The notes under the pieces were generated by a model. That model was not told where the DNA came from and ran no database searches. It saw only the letters and a list, made by a program, of their open reading frames with translations. Shown piece by piece: positions 18,210 to 27,851 of a DNA stretch of 64,000 nucleotides. The position numbers and the translations under genes were made by a program. Position 1 is the stretch's first letter, and each line of letters starts with the position of its first letter. Source of the DNA: Paraburkholderia lacunae (GTDB taxonomy: Bacteria > Pseudomonadota > Gammaproteobacteria > Burkholderiales > Burkholderiaceae); contig NZ_QHKS01000007.1 of assembly GCF_003353175.1 (NCBI RefSeq), positions 186,001 through 250,000 on the forward strand, written 5' to 3'.

Positions 18210-20882
18210 TCAATCGAATGCATAACCGAACTCGCCGTTCGACACGGTGATGTGAGCGCGCCGCACCGGCTTGCCGTCCATCAGGCGCGTGAGAAATTCG
18301 CCGCTGATGGCAGGCAGCAGACTGTTGGTGAGAATCGCGTCGATCATCCGGCCGCCGCTTTCGAGCTCCGTGCAGCGGCTCGCGATCAGCCTGACCACTT
18401 CGTCGTCATAGGTGAACGGCACTTTGTGGCTTTGCGCGACGCGCCGCGCAATACGTCCGAGTTGCAGGCGGATGATCGCGCCGATCATCTCGTCATTCAG
18501 CGGGTAGTACGGAATCGTGACGAGGCGGCCCAGCAGCGCCGGCGGAAACACCTTCAGCAGCGGTTCACGCAAGGCCTTGGCGATGCCGTCGGCGTCGGGC
18601 ATCAGGTCCGGGTCCTTGCACAGGCTCGTGATCAGGTCGGTGCCGGCGTTCGTCGTCAGCAGGATCAGCGTGTTCTTGAAGTCGATCACGCGGCCTTCGC
18701 CGTCTTCCATCCAGCCCTTGTCGAAGACCTGGAAGAAGATTTCATGCACATCCGGGTGCGCCTTTTCCACCTCGTCGAGCAACACGATGCTGTACGGGCG
18801 GCGGCGCACCGCCTCGGTCAGCACGCCGCCTTCGCCGTAGCCCACGTACCCCGGCGGCGCACCCTTGAGCGACGAGACGGTATGCGCCTCCTGGTACTCG
18901 CTCATGTTGATCGTGATGACGTTCTGCTCGCCGCCGTACAAGGCCTCCGCGAGTGCCAGCGCGGTCTCGGTCTTGCCCACGCCCGAGGTGCCGGCCAGCA
19001 TGAACACGCCGATCGGCTTGCCCGGATTGTCGAGACCCGCGCGCGAGGTCTGGATACGTCTGGCGATCATGTCGAGCGCGTGACGCTGGCCGATGATCCG
19101 CTGCGACAGCGTATCGGCGAGTTTCAGCACATTCTCGATTTCGTTCTTCACCATCCGGCCGACCGGAATCCCGGTCCAGTCCTGCACCACCGAGGCGACC
19201 GCCTGGTGATCGACAGTCGGCAGAATCAGCGGCGTCTCGCCCTGGTGCGCGGCAAGTTGCGCCTGCAGATCTTTCAACTGCGCGAGCCATGTTTCGGCGC
19301 TGCCGGTATCCGCCGCGCCTTCGACCTTGCCGGTCGCGTCGCGCAGCTTGCCGCGCAGCTCGAGGATGCGATCCACCAGCGTCTTTTCCGTCTGCCAGCG
19401 GGCGTCGAGTTCGGCGAGCCGGGCACGCTCGGCAACGAGCTTTTGTGTCGCCAGCGTTTCGCGCTCGAGCGTATCGACGCCGACCGCCGTCTCGCGGCCG
19501 ATGATCGCCAACTCCGTTTCCAGCGCGGCGATGCGCTTTCTGGCATCGTCGATCGCGGCGGGCGTGGCGTGCTGGCTGACCGCAACGCGTGCACACGTCG
19601 TGTCGAGCAGGCTCACGGCTTTGTCCGGCAATTGCCGCGCCGGAATGTAGCGATGCGACAGTTTGACGGCCGCATCGAGCGCTTCGTCGAGAATCTGCAC
19701 GCGATGGTGCGTCTCCAGCGACGAGGCAATGCCGCGCATCATCAGCAGGGCCTTGTCCTCCGACGGCTCCGGCACCTGCACGACCTGGAAGCGGCGCGTG
19801 AGCGCCGGGTCCTTCTCGATGTGCTTCTTGTATTCGGCCCAGGTGGTCGCCGCGACGGTGCGCAGCGTGCCGCGCGCGAGCGCCGGCTTGAGCAGGTTGG
19901 CGGCGTCGCCGGTGCCCGCGGCGCCACCCGCGCCCACCAGCGTATGCGCTTCGTCGATGAACAGGATCACCGGTTTTTCCGAGGCCTGCACTTCCTCGAT
20001 CACCTGCCTGAGACGGTTCTCGAATTCCCCTTTCATGCTCGCGCCCGCTTGCAGCAGACCGACGTCGAGCGTGAGCAGACGCACGTCGCGCAACTGCGGC
20101 GGCACGTCGCCTGCCACGATGCGCTGCGCGAATCCTTCGACCACCGCGGTCTTGCCGACGCCGGCCTCGCCAGTGAGGATCGGATTGTTCTGGCGCCGGC
20201 GCATCAGGATGTCGATCACCTGGCGAATTTCTTCGTCGCGCCCGACGATCGGGTCGAGCTTGCCGCTTCTCGCCTGTTCGGTCAGATCGAGCGTGAAGCG
20301 TTTCAATGCCTCGCCCTTGCCGAGCGCGGCGGGCGCGAGCGCACCGCTGGCTTCGCCGGGTGCCGCCGCGCCCATCTGGAAGTTGTCCGTCGCCGGGAGG
20401 TTCGCCTCCGGCGAGCCGCCAGCGATTTCATTGAATGCGTCGGCGAGCGTCTCGCTCTTGACCTTCTCGAACTGGCGCGAGATCGCATGCAGCGAATGGC
20501 GCAAACCCGGCGTCTTCAGCAACCCGACCATGATGTAGCCGGTGCGCACCTGCGACTCGCCGAACATCAGCGTGCCGTACACCCATGCGCGCTCCACCGC
20601 CTCCTCGACCTGCGACGACAGATCGGTGACCGAGGTCGAGCCGCGCGGCATGCGATCGAGCGCCGCCGTCAGGTCGCGCGCGAGCACCGCGGCGTCGAGG
20701 TCGAAATGACGAATGATGCGATGCAGGTCGGAGTCCTGCAGTTGCAGGATCTGATGAATCCAGTGAGAAAGCTCTACGTACGGATTGCCACGCAGCTTGC
20801 AGAACACCGTACTGCTTTCTATCGCCCGGTAAGCGAGCCCGTTCAACTTTCCGAACAGCGCGACGCGACTGATCTCAGCCAT
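18210..20882 (-). CDS. clpV: T6SS sheath-recycling AAA+ ATPase ClpV (TssH)
   Basis: An 890-residue AAA+ unfoldase that disassembles contracted TssBC sheaths. It has an N-terminal Clp repeat domain (1-150), a first ATPase with Walker A GEAGVGKT (238-245) and Walker B VILFIDEAH (305-313), a coiled-coil middle domain (about 430-545), and a second ATPase with Walker A GTSGVGKT (631-638). ATG at 20882 has AGAGG 6-7 nt upstream and gives the standard N-terminus MAEISRVALFGKLN; open frame further upstream is not family-like. A 73-bp gap separates it from tssG. Confidence 0.96.
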   Translation of the reverse strand: MAEISRVALFGKLNGLAYRAIESSTVFCKLRGNPYVELSHWIHQILQLQDSDLHRIIRHFDLDAAVLARDLTAALDRMPRGSTSVTDLSSQVEEAVERAWVYGTLMFGESQVRTGYIMVGLLKTPGLRHSLHAISRQFEKVKSETLADAFNEIAGGSPEANLPATDNFQMGAAAPGEASGALAPAALGKGEALKRFTLDLTEQARSGKLDPIVGRDEEIRQVIDILMRRRQNNPILTGEAGVGKTAVVEGFAQRIVAGDVPPQLRDVRLLTLDVGLLQAGASMKGEFENRLRQVIEEVQASEKPVILFIDEAHTLVGAGGAAGTGDAANLLKPALARGTLRTVAATTWAEYKKHIEKDPALTRRFQVVQVPEPSEDKALLMMRGIASSLETHHRVQILDEALDAAVKLSHRYIPARQLPDKAVSLLDTTCARVAVSQHATPAAIDDARKRIAALETELAIIGRETAVGVDTLERETLATQKLVAERARLAELDARWQTEKTLVDRILELRGKLRDATGKVEGAADTGSAETWLAQLKDLQAQLAAHQGETPLILPTVDHQAVASVVQDWTGIPVGRMVKNEIENVLKLADTLSQRIIGQRHALDMIARRIQTSRAGLDNPGKPIGVFMLAGTSGVGKTETALALAEALYGGEQNVITINMSEYQEAHTVSSLKGAPPGYVGYGEGGVLTEAVRRRPYSIVLLDEVEKAHPDVHEIFFQVFDKGWMEDGEGRVIDFKNTLILLTTNAGTDLITSLCKDPDLMPDADGIAKALREPLLKVFPPALLGRLVTIPYYPLNDEMIGAIIRLQLGRIARRVAQSHKVPFTYDDEVVRLIASRCTELESGGRMIDAILTNSLLPAISGEFLTRLMDGKPVRRAHITVSNGEFGYAFD

Positions 20883-20955
20883 GGATGTCCTCTGGAGCGT
20901 ATGGGTGCCCACGTTTAACGAAATGTTCTTTCTCCGACACGAGAGACTCGCCGTC

Positions 20956-21963
20956 TCAGGATCGCGAAGGAACCGGATAGAACAGCAACTGATCGGCATC
21001 GCGCTTGTGCTCGCGAGCGCCGACCCAGGTCGTATAACCCAGCCGCGCGGTGCGCCCGAGCCGTAGCGGCGGCACGTGTTCCTTTCTGAGCACGAGCCGC
21101 ACATCCCAGGCGAGCGCATCGCCCGCGTACTGCCGAACCCAATCGATCAGGCGCGCGAGGTTCGCGCCGCCCGGCAACAGCGTGCAGAAGGGCTCGAAGT
21201 CGAGCGGACCGATGCGCAAACGGAACTTGTGCTGAACGTTCCATACCGCGCTGCCCAGCACCGTGCTCACGCCGAGCCGTTCGGCGCTCACGCCCGTCTT
21301 CAGACGCGTGCGCTCGTCCACGGGCAAGCGCATCCAATGCCCGACGAAAGGTTCGACACGCACTGCCACGCGGAAAAAATCGGCGAGCAGCGCAGCCAGA
21401 CCTTCCGCATTGCGGCGCTGATCGGCGAGACGCCCCGCGTAGTGAAGCTTCGCGACGCCGGGCAAGCTCGATCGATGCTGCAGCGACGGCATGCCGAGCC
21501 CGACGAGCGAGGCGACGTACGCCGCGAAACGGTCGGCTTCGGGGCGGTCGAGACTGACCGCTGGCTGCGCGTTGGCCCACGCGCAATAGAACAGCGACAG
21601 CATGCGGTGATGAAACACATCGAGAAACCGCGCCAGCGTCGGATCGGCCGAATTGCGCAAACGGTCGCGGATGTACTCGGTCAGATGCAGCGGCAACGGT
21701 CCGTTCGGTCCGCTCAGTCCGAGGAAGTTGACCTCCATGCGCGGCGGCTTCTCGCCGCGCCATTCGAGCTTTTCGATCATCGCCGGCTCGAATGCGAGCG
21801 TCACGGCCTGGGCGAGCCGTACGGGATCGTCGGCGGCGCGCTGCGAGCGGCCCAAGCGCGGACTGTCCGGGTACGCGGCTTCGATCAGCCGCAGGGCCGC
21901 ATAAAAGTCGAAGCGCCGTGGCTCGTCAGCGAGCGGCGCGAGGCGCGCTACAGGATCTCGCAT
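20956..21963 (-). CDS. tssG: T6SS baseplate protein TssG
   Basis: A 335-residue baseplate wedge subunit (ImpH family) that works with TssE, TssF and TssK. The N-terminus MRDPVARL...RRFDFYAALRLIEA and the segment NFLGLSGPNGPLPLHLTEY are family hallmarks. ATG at 21963 has GAGGAG at 6 nt and lies inside the 3' end of tssF, a 16-bp overlap. The same frame is open for another 1.2 kb upstream through tssF without resemblance to any protein, so only the part from 21963 is real. Confidence 0.94.
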   Translation of the reverse strand: MRDPVARLAPLADEPRRFDFYAALRLIEAAYPDSPRLGRSQRAADDPVRLAQAVTLAFEPAMIEKLEWRGEKPPRMEVNFLGLSGPNGPLPLHLTEYIRDRLRNSADPTLARFLDVFHHRMLSLFYCAWANAQPAVSLDRPEADRFAAYVASLVGLGMPSLQHRSSLPGVAKLHYAGRLADQRRNAEGLAALLADFFRVAVRVEPFVGHWMRLPVDERTRLKTGVSAERLGVSTVLGSAVWNVQHKFRLRIGPLDFEPFCTLLPGGANLARLIDWVRQYAGDALAWDVRLVLRKEHVPPLRLGRTARLGYTTWVGAREHKRDADQLLFYPVPSRS

Positions 21964-23837
21964 CGTCCGCTCCTCGCCGGCCATTTCATGATGTCGCCAC
22001 GCGTGGTCGAACGCACGACGGTCTCGGTAAAGGTATTGAGCGACGCGTATTTGGCGAAGAACTGCTCGAGCACGCTGCCGAACAGAAAAATGCCCGCGCC
22101 TTCGAATGCGCTTTCGTCCATCGTCACGGTGACCTGCAAGCCACGCCCGTAGGCGATAGGTCCCGGCGCCGGAATGCGCCGCACGACGGGCTGCGACGCC
22201 ACCGAGCGCACGCCTTCGATCTGCCGGTGCCCGACCGTGTCGGCGACGCCCACGTACAGGCGCAGCAGATCGCGCAACGCCGAAGCGCCCTCCTTCTCGC
22301 CTTGATCGAGCAGGGAGAGATAGTTCAGCGACAGATGGCTGACCACGCGCCACGCCACTTCCCCTTCCGCATACGATGGCGCGGGCGCAGTGGGGCCCGC
22401 GACGCAGCGCACGGACTGCACGGGTGCGCTCGCCTCCAGCGTGAAATCGGTCTTGCCGAGTCCGAGCGGCATGGACAGCGGTAAATCGCGATTGGTGCAC
22501 AACAGCTCGGCACCGAGCTGGCGCAGATCGCTGCGGTAAGGCGCCTCCAGCGGGTCGACCAGCGAGACGAACATCTCGCTGCCGATATAGCTCGAACGCG
22601 GCCCCTGGCGACGCTGCCGCTCGGACAGCACGCGGCGCGCGCGGCGCACCTGGTAGTACGCACCCGCCTCGCGCTCGTTCATCAGATCGTTGGCTGCATA
22701 GAACGGCCGGAAGACTTGCTGCTCGTCCTTGCCGCTGCCATGACCGGTGACGGACACCACCTGATGGATTTCGAAATCCATCGGCCGGGTACGGTCGGGA
22801 ATCAGATGAAACTCGGCATGTTGCTTCGTCAGGTGAATGCGATCGGCCCGCTTCGGGAACAGGTTGATCGCCGGCGTGCAGAACAGGCTGAACGTTTCCG
22901 TCCCAACGCCGCCTTCGAGCGACGGCTGCAACCGGTCGAACAGGATCACCAGATCGAGTTCGTTGTCCGCGCACCGGCTGACGGCGCGAGCAAGACCGCC
23001 GAGTTCGACGAACTGGTAACGCTGCGGGAAGGCGAAATACTCGTGCAGCAGCCTGTAGCCGTGAAACGAACGCGGCCCATGCGGCAGCAAGGCTTCGTCC
23101 GGCGAGAAACCGACCCGGCCGATCTGCGCCCGGTCGATCACCTCGTGCCACACAGCGTTGCCGTTGGCGTTTGTCCTCGCCGGCATCGCGACCAGCGCCA
23201 GCGCATGACCGAAGATCTGCTCGTATAACTGCGCGGGCAGCGCATCGCCGCCGCGCAGATGCAGCGTCAGGCGTTCGAGCGACAGTTCGTTGAACGCCAG
23301 ACCGGCGGTGCTACGCAAGCGTAGTCTCAAGCCGGCGCGCACGGTGCCGAGCCGCGAAAAATCGAGCCCGGCAATCTCGCCCGCGTGTGCGAAATACTGC
23401 GCGTGGGCGATCTCGAGCGGCCAGAGTGTGGTCTCGTGGGCGGTGCGGTATTCGCACGGCGTCTGATCGTTCTTGCCGAGAATGCTTTTCAGCACCGTGC
23501 CGCGCGGCAGCGTGAAACCCGCTGCAAGACTGCCTTCGGCCAGGTCCGGCGCGAACTGCACGACCGCCATCGACGGTGTCGGCGCAAGATAATGCGGATA
23601 GACCAGTTCAAGCAGATGTTCGGTGAAGCGTGGAAACTCCGCGTCGATTTTCATCTGCACGCGTGCAGCGAGAAAGCTGAAGCCTTCCAGCAAGCGCTCG
23701 ACGTAAGGGTCCGCGCACGCGAAACTCTCAAGCCCGAGTCGTCCGGCGACCTTCGGAAATTCGCGTGCGAATTCGCCGCCGGTTTCGCGCAGATGCTGGA
23801 GTTCGCGCTCGTAGTAGCGCAGCAGGCGCGTGTCCAT
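21948..23837 (-). CDS. tssF: T6SS baseplate protein TssF
   Basis: A 629-residue baseplate subunit (ImpG/VasA family). The N-terminus MDTRLLRYYERELQHLRE and the segment EFPRFTEHLLELVYPHYLAPTPSM are diagnostic. The ATG at 23837 overlaps the tssE stop as TGATG, and its 3' end overlaps tssG by 16 bp, so tssE-tssF-tssG are translationally coupled in the order in which their products form the wedge. Confidence 0.95.
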   Translation of the reverse strand: MDTRLLRYYERELQHLRETGGEFAREFPKVAGRLGLESFACADPYVERLLEGFSFLAARVQMKIDAEFPRFTEHLLELVYPHYLAPTPSMAVVQFAPDLAEGSLAAGFTLPRGTVLKSILGKNDQTPCEYRTAHETTLWPLEIAHAQYFAHAGEIAGLDFSRLGTVRAGLRLRLRSTAGLAFNELSLERLTLHLRGGDALPAQLYEQIFGHALALVAMPARTNANGNAVWHEVIDRAQIGRVGFSPDEALLPHGPRSFHGYRLLHEYFAFPQRYQFVELGGLARAVSRCADNELDLVILFDRLQPSLEGGVGTETFSLFCTPAINLFPKRADRIHLTKQHAEFHLIPDRTRPMDFEIHQVVSVTGHGSGKDEQQVFRPFYAANDLMNEREAGAYYQVRRARRVLSERQRRQGPRSSYIGSEMFVSLVDPLEAPYRSDLRQLGAELLCTNRDLPLSMPLGLGKTDFTLEASAPVQSVRCVAGPTAPAPSYAEGEVAWRVVSHLSLNYLSLLDQGEKEGASALRDLLRLYVGVADTVGHRQIEGVRSVASQPVVRRIPAPGPIAYGRGLQVTVTMDESAFEGAGIFLFGSVLEQFFAKYASLNTFTETVVRSTTRGDIMKWPARSGRCEIL

Positions 23838-24346
23838 CAGGAAAACACCGCGTCGAAATCGGTTACGCGTATCTCGCCCATTTCCAGGTCGAGTTCGGTC
23901 TTCAGGAACAGACGCTCGGGCACGGGCTGCCCCCACAGTTCGCCCTCGAGTTCGAAGACGAGCTGGTTATGCGAGCTCTGGTCGAACGCGATCGGCCGCA
24001 CCTGTACCGTGTTGCGCAAGATGCGCGGCTCGAAGTCCCAGATCGCCTGGCGCATGCGTCGCGCGACACCTTCGATGTCGATGCCCGAGGCGGTCTGCCC
24101 GGAAAAATCGGGCATGCCATAGTTGACGACCGATTGCGCCGCGAGCGGAAATGCTTCGAGATCCTGCAGAATGCCGATGCCGTTCGAGTTGAAGAGCCAC
24201 GCGAGATCGCGCAGCACCGCCTGACGCAGCGTACGCATCGACAGCACGCGGCGCTCGCGCGATTCCTGCGCGTTGTCGGGTTCGTCGTCGGTCAGCCGGT
24301 CGAGCAGCGACGGCTGAAGACGCTCCCTGGCGGTCAGTTCGGCCAT
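23837..24346 (-). CDS. tssE: T6SS baseplate protein TssE (gp25-like)
   Basis: A 169-residue baseplate protein of the gp25/lysozyme-like family that nucleates the sheath. The gp25 core spans about residues 35-150, with LRQAVLRDLAWLFN and the acidic DFEPRI segment. It starts 7 bp after the tagJ stop with an AGG ribosome site and shares its last base with the first of tssF. Confidence 0.93.
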   Translation of the reverse strand: MAELTARERLQPSLLDRLTDDEPDNAQESRERRVLSMRTLRQAVLRDLAWLFNSNGIGILQDLEAFPLAAQSVVNYGMPDFSGQTASGIDIEGVARRMRQAIWDFEPRILRNTVQVRPIAFDQSSHNQLVFELEGELWGQPVPERLFLKTELDLEMGEIRVTDFDAVFS

Positions 24347-24353
24347 GGTCGCC

Positions 24354-25163
24354 TCACTGCAGCGGCGCTGCGGGCGCTGCGTCGATCTGGATTTCGCGCA
24401 CGTCCATCAGCGCGTGGTCGCCCGCGTCGGTTGCAAAGACGCGCTGTCCCACACCGACAAACACACCCCCGTGCGACTCATGCCATTCGGTGCGGCGCGC
24501 GAGTTTCAGCGCGTCGTTCGCCGTGGCGAGTGTGCCGTCGTAGCGGGTTGGCACGAAGGCGACGCTCTCGCCGCCGGTCGCAAAGGTCACCTGGGCAGGC
24601 ATCCACACGGTGTCGCGCAGATCCGTCGGCGCGTCGAACGCGATCCGGGTCAGCCGGTGAAACGGCACCCAGTAGTAACGGCCGTTGACGATCATCTCCA
24701 CCAGCGGCCCGAGGCGTGCATCCGCGTCGGCAATCCATTCGAACGGCTCGCCGTCGAGCGTGCCGCTGCTGGCCGGTGCCAACTCGAGGGCTTCTTCGCG
24801 AATGTGCGCGGCCTCGGCGAGGGCGCCGTCGGCATCGCGCTTCAGTGCTTCAAGCATCAGCGCGATCCACGTTTCAGGTTCGCCGAAGATGACCGGCGTA
24901 CGCCGCCCCGCGAATACCTCCGCGCGCAGCGCCTCACAACGCAACGCCTCGCGGTAGCTTTGCACCATGGCCAGTGCGCCGGCGTCCAGCTCGCCGCATA
25001 CCGCAAGCTGAGTATTCGCGCGCTCCCACTGCCCAAGCACGGCCAGCAGCTGAAACAGGAATACGCGGCTTTTCGGATCGGCCGGATTGGCGCGTACTTC
25101 CTGCGTCAGCGCGGCGAGTGCGTCGTCGAGCCGGCCGCTTCGCAACAGATCCTGAGTCGTCAT
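24354..25163 (-). CDS. tagJ: T6SS accessory protein TagJ (ImpE family)
   Basis: A 269-residue cytoplasmic protein of the ImpE/TagJ family. In Pseudomonas TagJ binds the TssB end of the sheath and modulates ClpV access. The N-terminal part is TPR-like (LRSGRLDDALAALTQEVRANPADPKSR), and the C-terminal part carries the conserved WVPFHRLTRIAFDAPTDLRDTVWMPA stretch, quoted here in part as FHRLTRIAF and DTVWMPA. AAGAG lies 7 nt before the ATG. It lies between hcp and tssE. Confidence 0.9.
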   Translation of the reverse strand: MTTQDLLRSGRLDDALAALTQEVRANPADPKSRVFLFQLLAVLGQWERANTQLAVCGELDAGALAMVQSYREALRCEALRAEVFAGRRTPVIFGEPETWIALMLEALKRDADGALAEAAHIREEALELAPASSGTLDGEPFEWIADADARLGPLVEMIVNGRYYWVPFHRLTRIAFDAPTDLRDTVWMPAQVTFATGGESVAFVPTRYDGTLATANDALKLARRTEWHESHGGVFVGVGQRVFATDAGDHALMDVREIQIDAAPAAPLQ

Positions 25164-25189
25164 GGCGTGTCTCTTGAGTTCCCCGGCAC

Positions 25190-25205
25190 GCGGCGCGAGC
25201 GCCGC
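25190..25205 (-). terminator. Hairpin downstream of hcp
   Basis: A perfect 7-bp GC inverted repeat (GCGGCGC / GCGCCGC, 2-nt loop) in the 85-bp gap between hcp and tagJ. It has no U-tract. It could protect the 3' end of a short, abundant tssA-hcp mRNA or partly stop transcription, which would explain high Hcp output relative to the distal genes. Confidence 0.35.
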
Positions 25206-25248
25206 GGCATGAAGAACGGTGAAGGTCGTTATCGCTCAACCGTCGGAA

Positions 25249-25734
25249 TCAATACGTCGCCTTGTTCGTGCTCAGGTCCCACTTCTTCGGCGTGCCGGTC
25301 GTCACCTTGGCGCCGTCGAACTGGTCGTACTGGTACGAGATCTTCGCGAAGTTCACCGAGAACGATTCGGACGGGCGATCACCGCCGCTCGACAGCGAAT
25401 AGGAACTGACGATCGCCTCTTCGAGCTCGATCTTCAGATACACCTGGTCGGTCTTGTCCGCACCGCCCGTCTGGATGAAGTGAATCTCCGCCTTGCCGAG
25501 CGACTTGCCATAGGTCGCCTGGGCAAACAGGTCGGCCGACGCGATATCGGTCGGCTTCGTGAAAGTCATCTCCGAGAACGACGGATTGCTCGTATCGCGA
25601 TCCGTCGCGCCGTCGCTGCTCGTCGAGATGGCTCTGCCGACGCCCAGCTGGATTGAGTTGACGGCGATCCATTCCGTATGGCCTTCGACCTTTGAGGTGC
25701 CTTTGATCTTTGTTCCGAAGTTAAGGAGAATCAT
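25249..25734 (-). CDS. hcp: T6SS tube protein Hcp (TssD)
   Basis: A 161-residue Hcp, the hexameric ring protein of the inner T6SS tube and a chaperone for effectors. It begins MILLNFGTKIKGTSKVEGH and contains ISTSSDGATDRDTSNPSFSE and the closing VNFAKISYQYDQFD region typical of the family. AAGAGG lies 6 nt before the ATG; the same frame is open further upstream through tssC but does not encode Hcp there. Its own 65-nt leader and a hairpin after the stop suggest separate tuning of its level. Confidence 0.95.
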   Translation of the reverse strand: MILLNFGTKIKGTSKVEGHTEWIAVNSIQLGVGRAISTSSDGATDRDTSNPSFSEMTFTKPTDIASADLFAQATYGKSLGKAEIHFIQTGGADKTDQVYLKIELEEAIVSSYSLSSGGDRPSESFSVNFAKISYQYDQFDGAKVTTGTPKKWDLSTNKATY

Positions 25735-25799
25735 TTTTTTCCTCTTGATAAGTGAGCAACAACCCGATGGACACCGGGCTGCCGGAGCTGCTAACCCGA

Positions 25800-27290
25800 T
25801 TACTTCTTGGCCGACGGCAGCTTCGAGACGAGCCGCAGCGACACGGTCAGTCCTTCGAGCTGGTAATGCGGGCGCAGGAAAAACTTCGCGCCGTAATAGC
25901 CCGGATTGCCCTCGACTTCTTCCACCACGACTTCCGCACCGGCGAGCGGTTTGCGCGCCTTGTCGGCCTCGGTCGCGGTGGCCGGGTTGTTTTCCACGTA
26001 CTGGCCGATCCAGTTGTTCAACCAGATCTCCATGTCGCGGCGTTCCTTGAACGAACCGATCTTGTCGCGCACGATGCATTTCAGGTAATGCGCGAAGCGG
26101 CAAGTCGCGAACAGGTATGGCAAGCGCGCCGCGAGGTTGGCGTTGGCGGTCGCGTCGGGATCCTCGTATTCAGCGGGACGCTGCAAAGACTGCGCGCCGA
26201 TGAAGGCGGCGAAATCCGTGTTCTTCTTGTGAATGAGCGGCATGAAGCCGTTCTTCGCGAGCTCCGCTTCGCGGCGGTCGCTGATCGCGATTTCGGTCGG
26301 ACAGGTCATGTCGACACCGCCGTCGTCCGACGGGAACGCGTGCACCGGCAAACCTTCGATCGCCCCACCCGATTCGATGCCGCGAATCTGCGAGCACCAG
26401 CCATAGGTCTTGAACGAGCGGTTGATGTTGACGGCCATCGCATACGCGGCGTTCGACCACGTGTAGTTCTTCGGGTCGCCGCTCGTCTCTTCCTCGAAGT
26501 CGAATTCCTCGACCGGATTCGTATTCGCGCCGTAGGGTGCGCGCGCAAGGAAGCGCGGCATCGTCAGGCCGACGTAGCGTGCGTCGTCCGAATCGCGGAA
26601 CGAACGCCATGCGGCATGCTCGGGCGTCTGAAAAATCTTGGTCAAATCGCGCGGATTGGCGAGCTCCTGCCACGAGTCCATCAGCATGACGGCCGGATCG
26701 GCCGCGCTAATGAACGGCGCATGCGCCGCGGCCGCGATCTTCGCCATCGAACTGAGCAATTCGACATCAGGCGCGCTGTTGTCGAAGTAGTAATCGGCGA
26801 CCAGTGCGCCGAACGGTTCACCGCCGAACTGGCCGTATTCTTCTTCGTAGATCTTCTTGAACACCGGGCTTTGATCCCACGCGGTGCCCTTGTATTTCTT
26901 GAGGGTCTTGCCCAGTTCGTTCTTCGAAACGTTGAAGACGCGGATCTTTAGCATCTCGTCGGTCTCGGTGTTATTCACCAGATAATGCAAGCCGCGCCAG
27001 GCGCTTTCGAGTGCCTGGAACTCCTCGTTGTGCAGGATCTGATGAATCTGCTCGGTGAGCTTCTTGTCGATCTGGGCAATCAACGCGCCGACGGTGGCCA
27101 GCACGTCGCTCGACACCAGATGGGTGCCGGCGAGCGCCTGCACCGCGAGTGTCTTGACGGCCTCTTCGACGGCCTCTTTCGCCTTGTCGGTTTTCGGCTT
27201 GAATTCCCTTTGCAGCAGGCTCGCGAACTCGCTGAGCTCAACGGTCTCGCCGCCTGGCGACGCTTGTGATTCGGTACTGGTCTCGGCCAT
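25800..27290 (-). CDS. tssC: T6SS contractile sheath large subunit TssC
   Basis: A 496-residue sheath subunit (VipB) that polymerises with TssB around the Hcp tube. Conserved segments include ALESAWRGLHYLV, GEPFGALVADYYF, RFLARAPYG and the C-terminal FFLRPHYQLEGLTVSLRLVS. Length is standard. GGAG lies 6-7 nt before the ATG. It follows tssB by 27 bp, as is universal in T6SS clusters. Confidence 0.97.
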   Translation of the reverse strand: MAETSTESQASPGGETVELSEFASLLQREFKPKTDKAKEAVEEAVKTLAVQALAGTHLVSSDVLATVGALIAQIDKKLTEQIHQILHNEEFQALESAWRGLHYLVNNTETDEMLKIRVFNVSKNELGKTLKKYKGTAWDQSPVFKKIYEEEYGQFGGEPFGALVADYYFDNSAPDVELLSSMAKIAAAAHAPFISAADPAVMLMDSWQELANPRDLTKIFQTPEHAAWRSFRDSDDARYVGLTMPRFLARAPYGANTNPVEEFDFEEETSGDPKNYTWSNAAYAMAVNINRSFKTYGWCSQIRGIESGGAIEGLPVHAFPSDDGGVDMTCPTEIAISDRREAELAKNGFMPLIHKKNTDFAAFIGAQSLQRPAEYEDPDATANANLAARLPYLFATCRFAHYLKCIVRDKIGSFKERRDMEIWLNNWIGQYVENNPATATEADKARKPLAGAEVVVEEVEGNPGYYGAKFFLRPHYQLEGLTVSLRLVSKLPSAKK

Positions 27291-27317
27291 GTGAAACTCC
27301 GTCGGTAGCGATTGAGG

Positions 27318-27818
27318 TTATTCCTGCGGCTTCGGGGCCGAGGTGAGCGCCTGCATCAACGCCGGCTGCTCGAGCAGTTGCGCGATCAGACTTTCCGCGC
27401 CGGTCTTGCCGTCCATGTAGGTCAAAAGATTGGCGAGCTGCGAGCGCGCTTCGAGCAACTGGTTGAGCGAGCCGACCTTGCGGGCGATCGCCGCGGGCGA
27501 GAAGTCGTCCATGCTCTCGAAGGTCATATCGACCGAGAGATTGCCTTCGCCCGTGAGGGTGTTCGGCACCTGGATCGCCACGCGCGGCTTGGTCGCCTTC
27601 ATCCGCTCGTCGAAGTTGTCGACGTCGATCTCGAGGAACTTGCGATCGGCGACCGGTGCGAGCGGGTCAGCCGGTTTGCCGGACAGATCGGCAAGCACGC
27701 CCATGACGAACGGGATCTGCACTTTCTTCTGCGATCCGTACACCTCGACGTCATACTCGATCTGGACGCGCGGCGCCCGGTTTCGAGCGATGAATTTCTG
27801 ACTGCTTTCCTTGGCCAC
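27318..27818 (-). CDS. tssB: T6SS contractile sheath small subunit TssB
   Basis: A 166-residue sheath subunit (VipA) that pairs with TssC and carries the part recognised by ClpV and TagJ. It shows NRAPRVQIEYDVE, MGVLADLSG and RKFLEIDVDNFDERM. The start is GTG at 27818, preceded by GGAGAG at 5 nt; the conserved SSQKFIARNRAPRV run directly after the start supports it. Confidence 0.97.
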   Translation of the reverse strand: MAKESSQKFIARNRAPRVQIEYDVEVYGSQKKVQIPFVMGVLADLSGKPADPLAPVADRKFLEIDVDNFDERMKATKPRVAIQVPNTLTGEGNLSVDMTFESMDDFSPAAIARKVGSLNQLLEARSQLANLLTYMDGKTGAESLIAQLLEQPALMQALTSAPKPQE

Positions 27819-27851
27819 GATGACTCTCCGCTTACGAAGGGGTTGCTGGGA

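Noticed and set aside
18252-20918. 888-codon plus-strand open frame opposite clpV
   Set aside because: Arg/Gln/His-rich antisense frame; ClpV on the minus strand has every family motif.
20912-20929. Degenerate operator-like sequence upstream of clpV
   Set aside because: It shares only about 10 of 18 positions with the heptamer pair; the first heptamer is largely lost, so it is not counted as a fourth copy.
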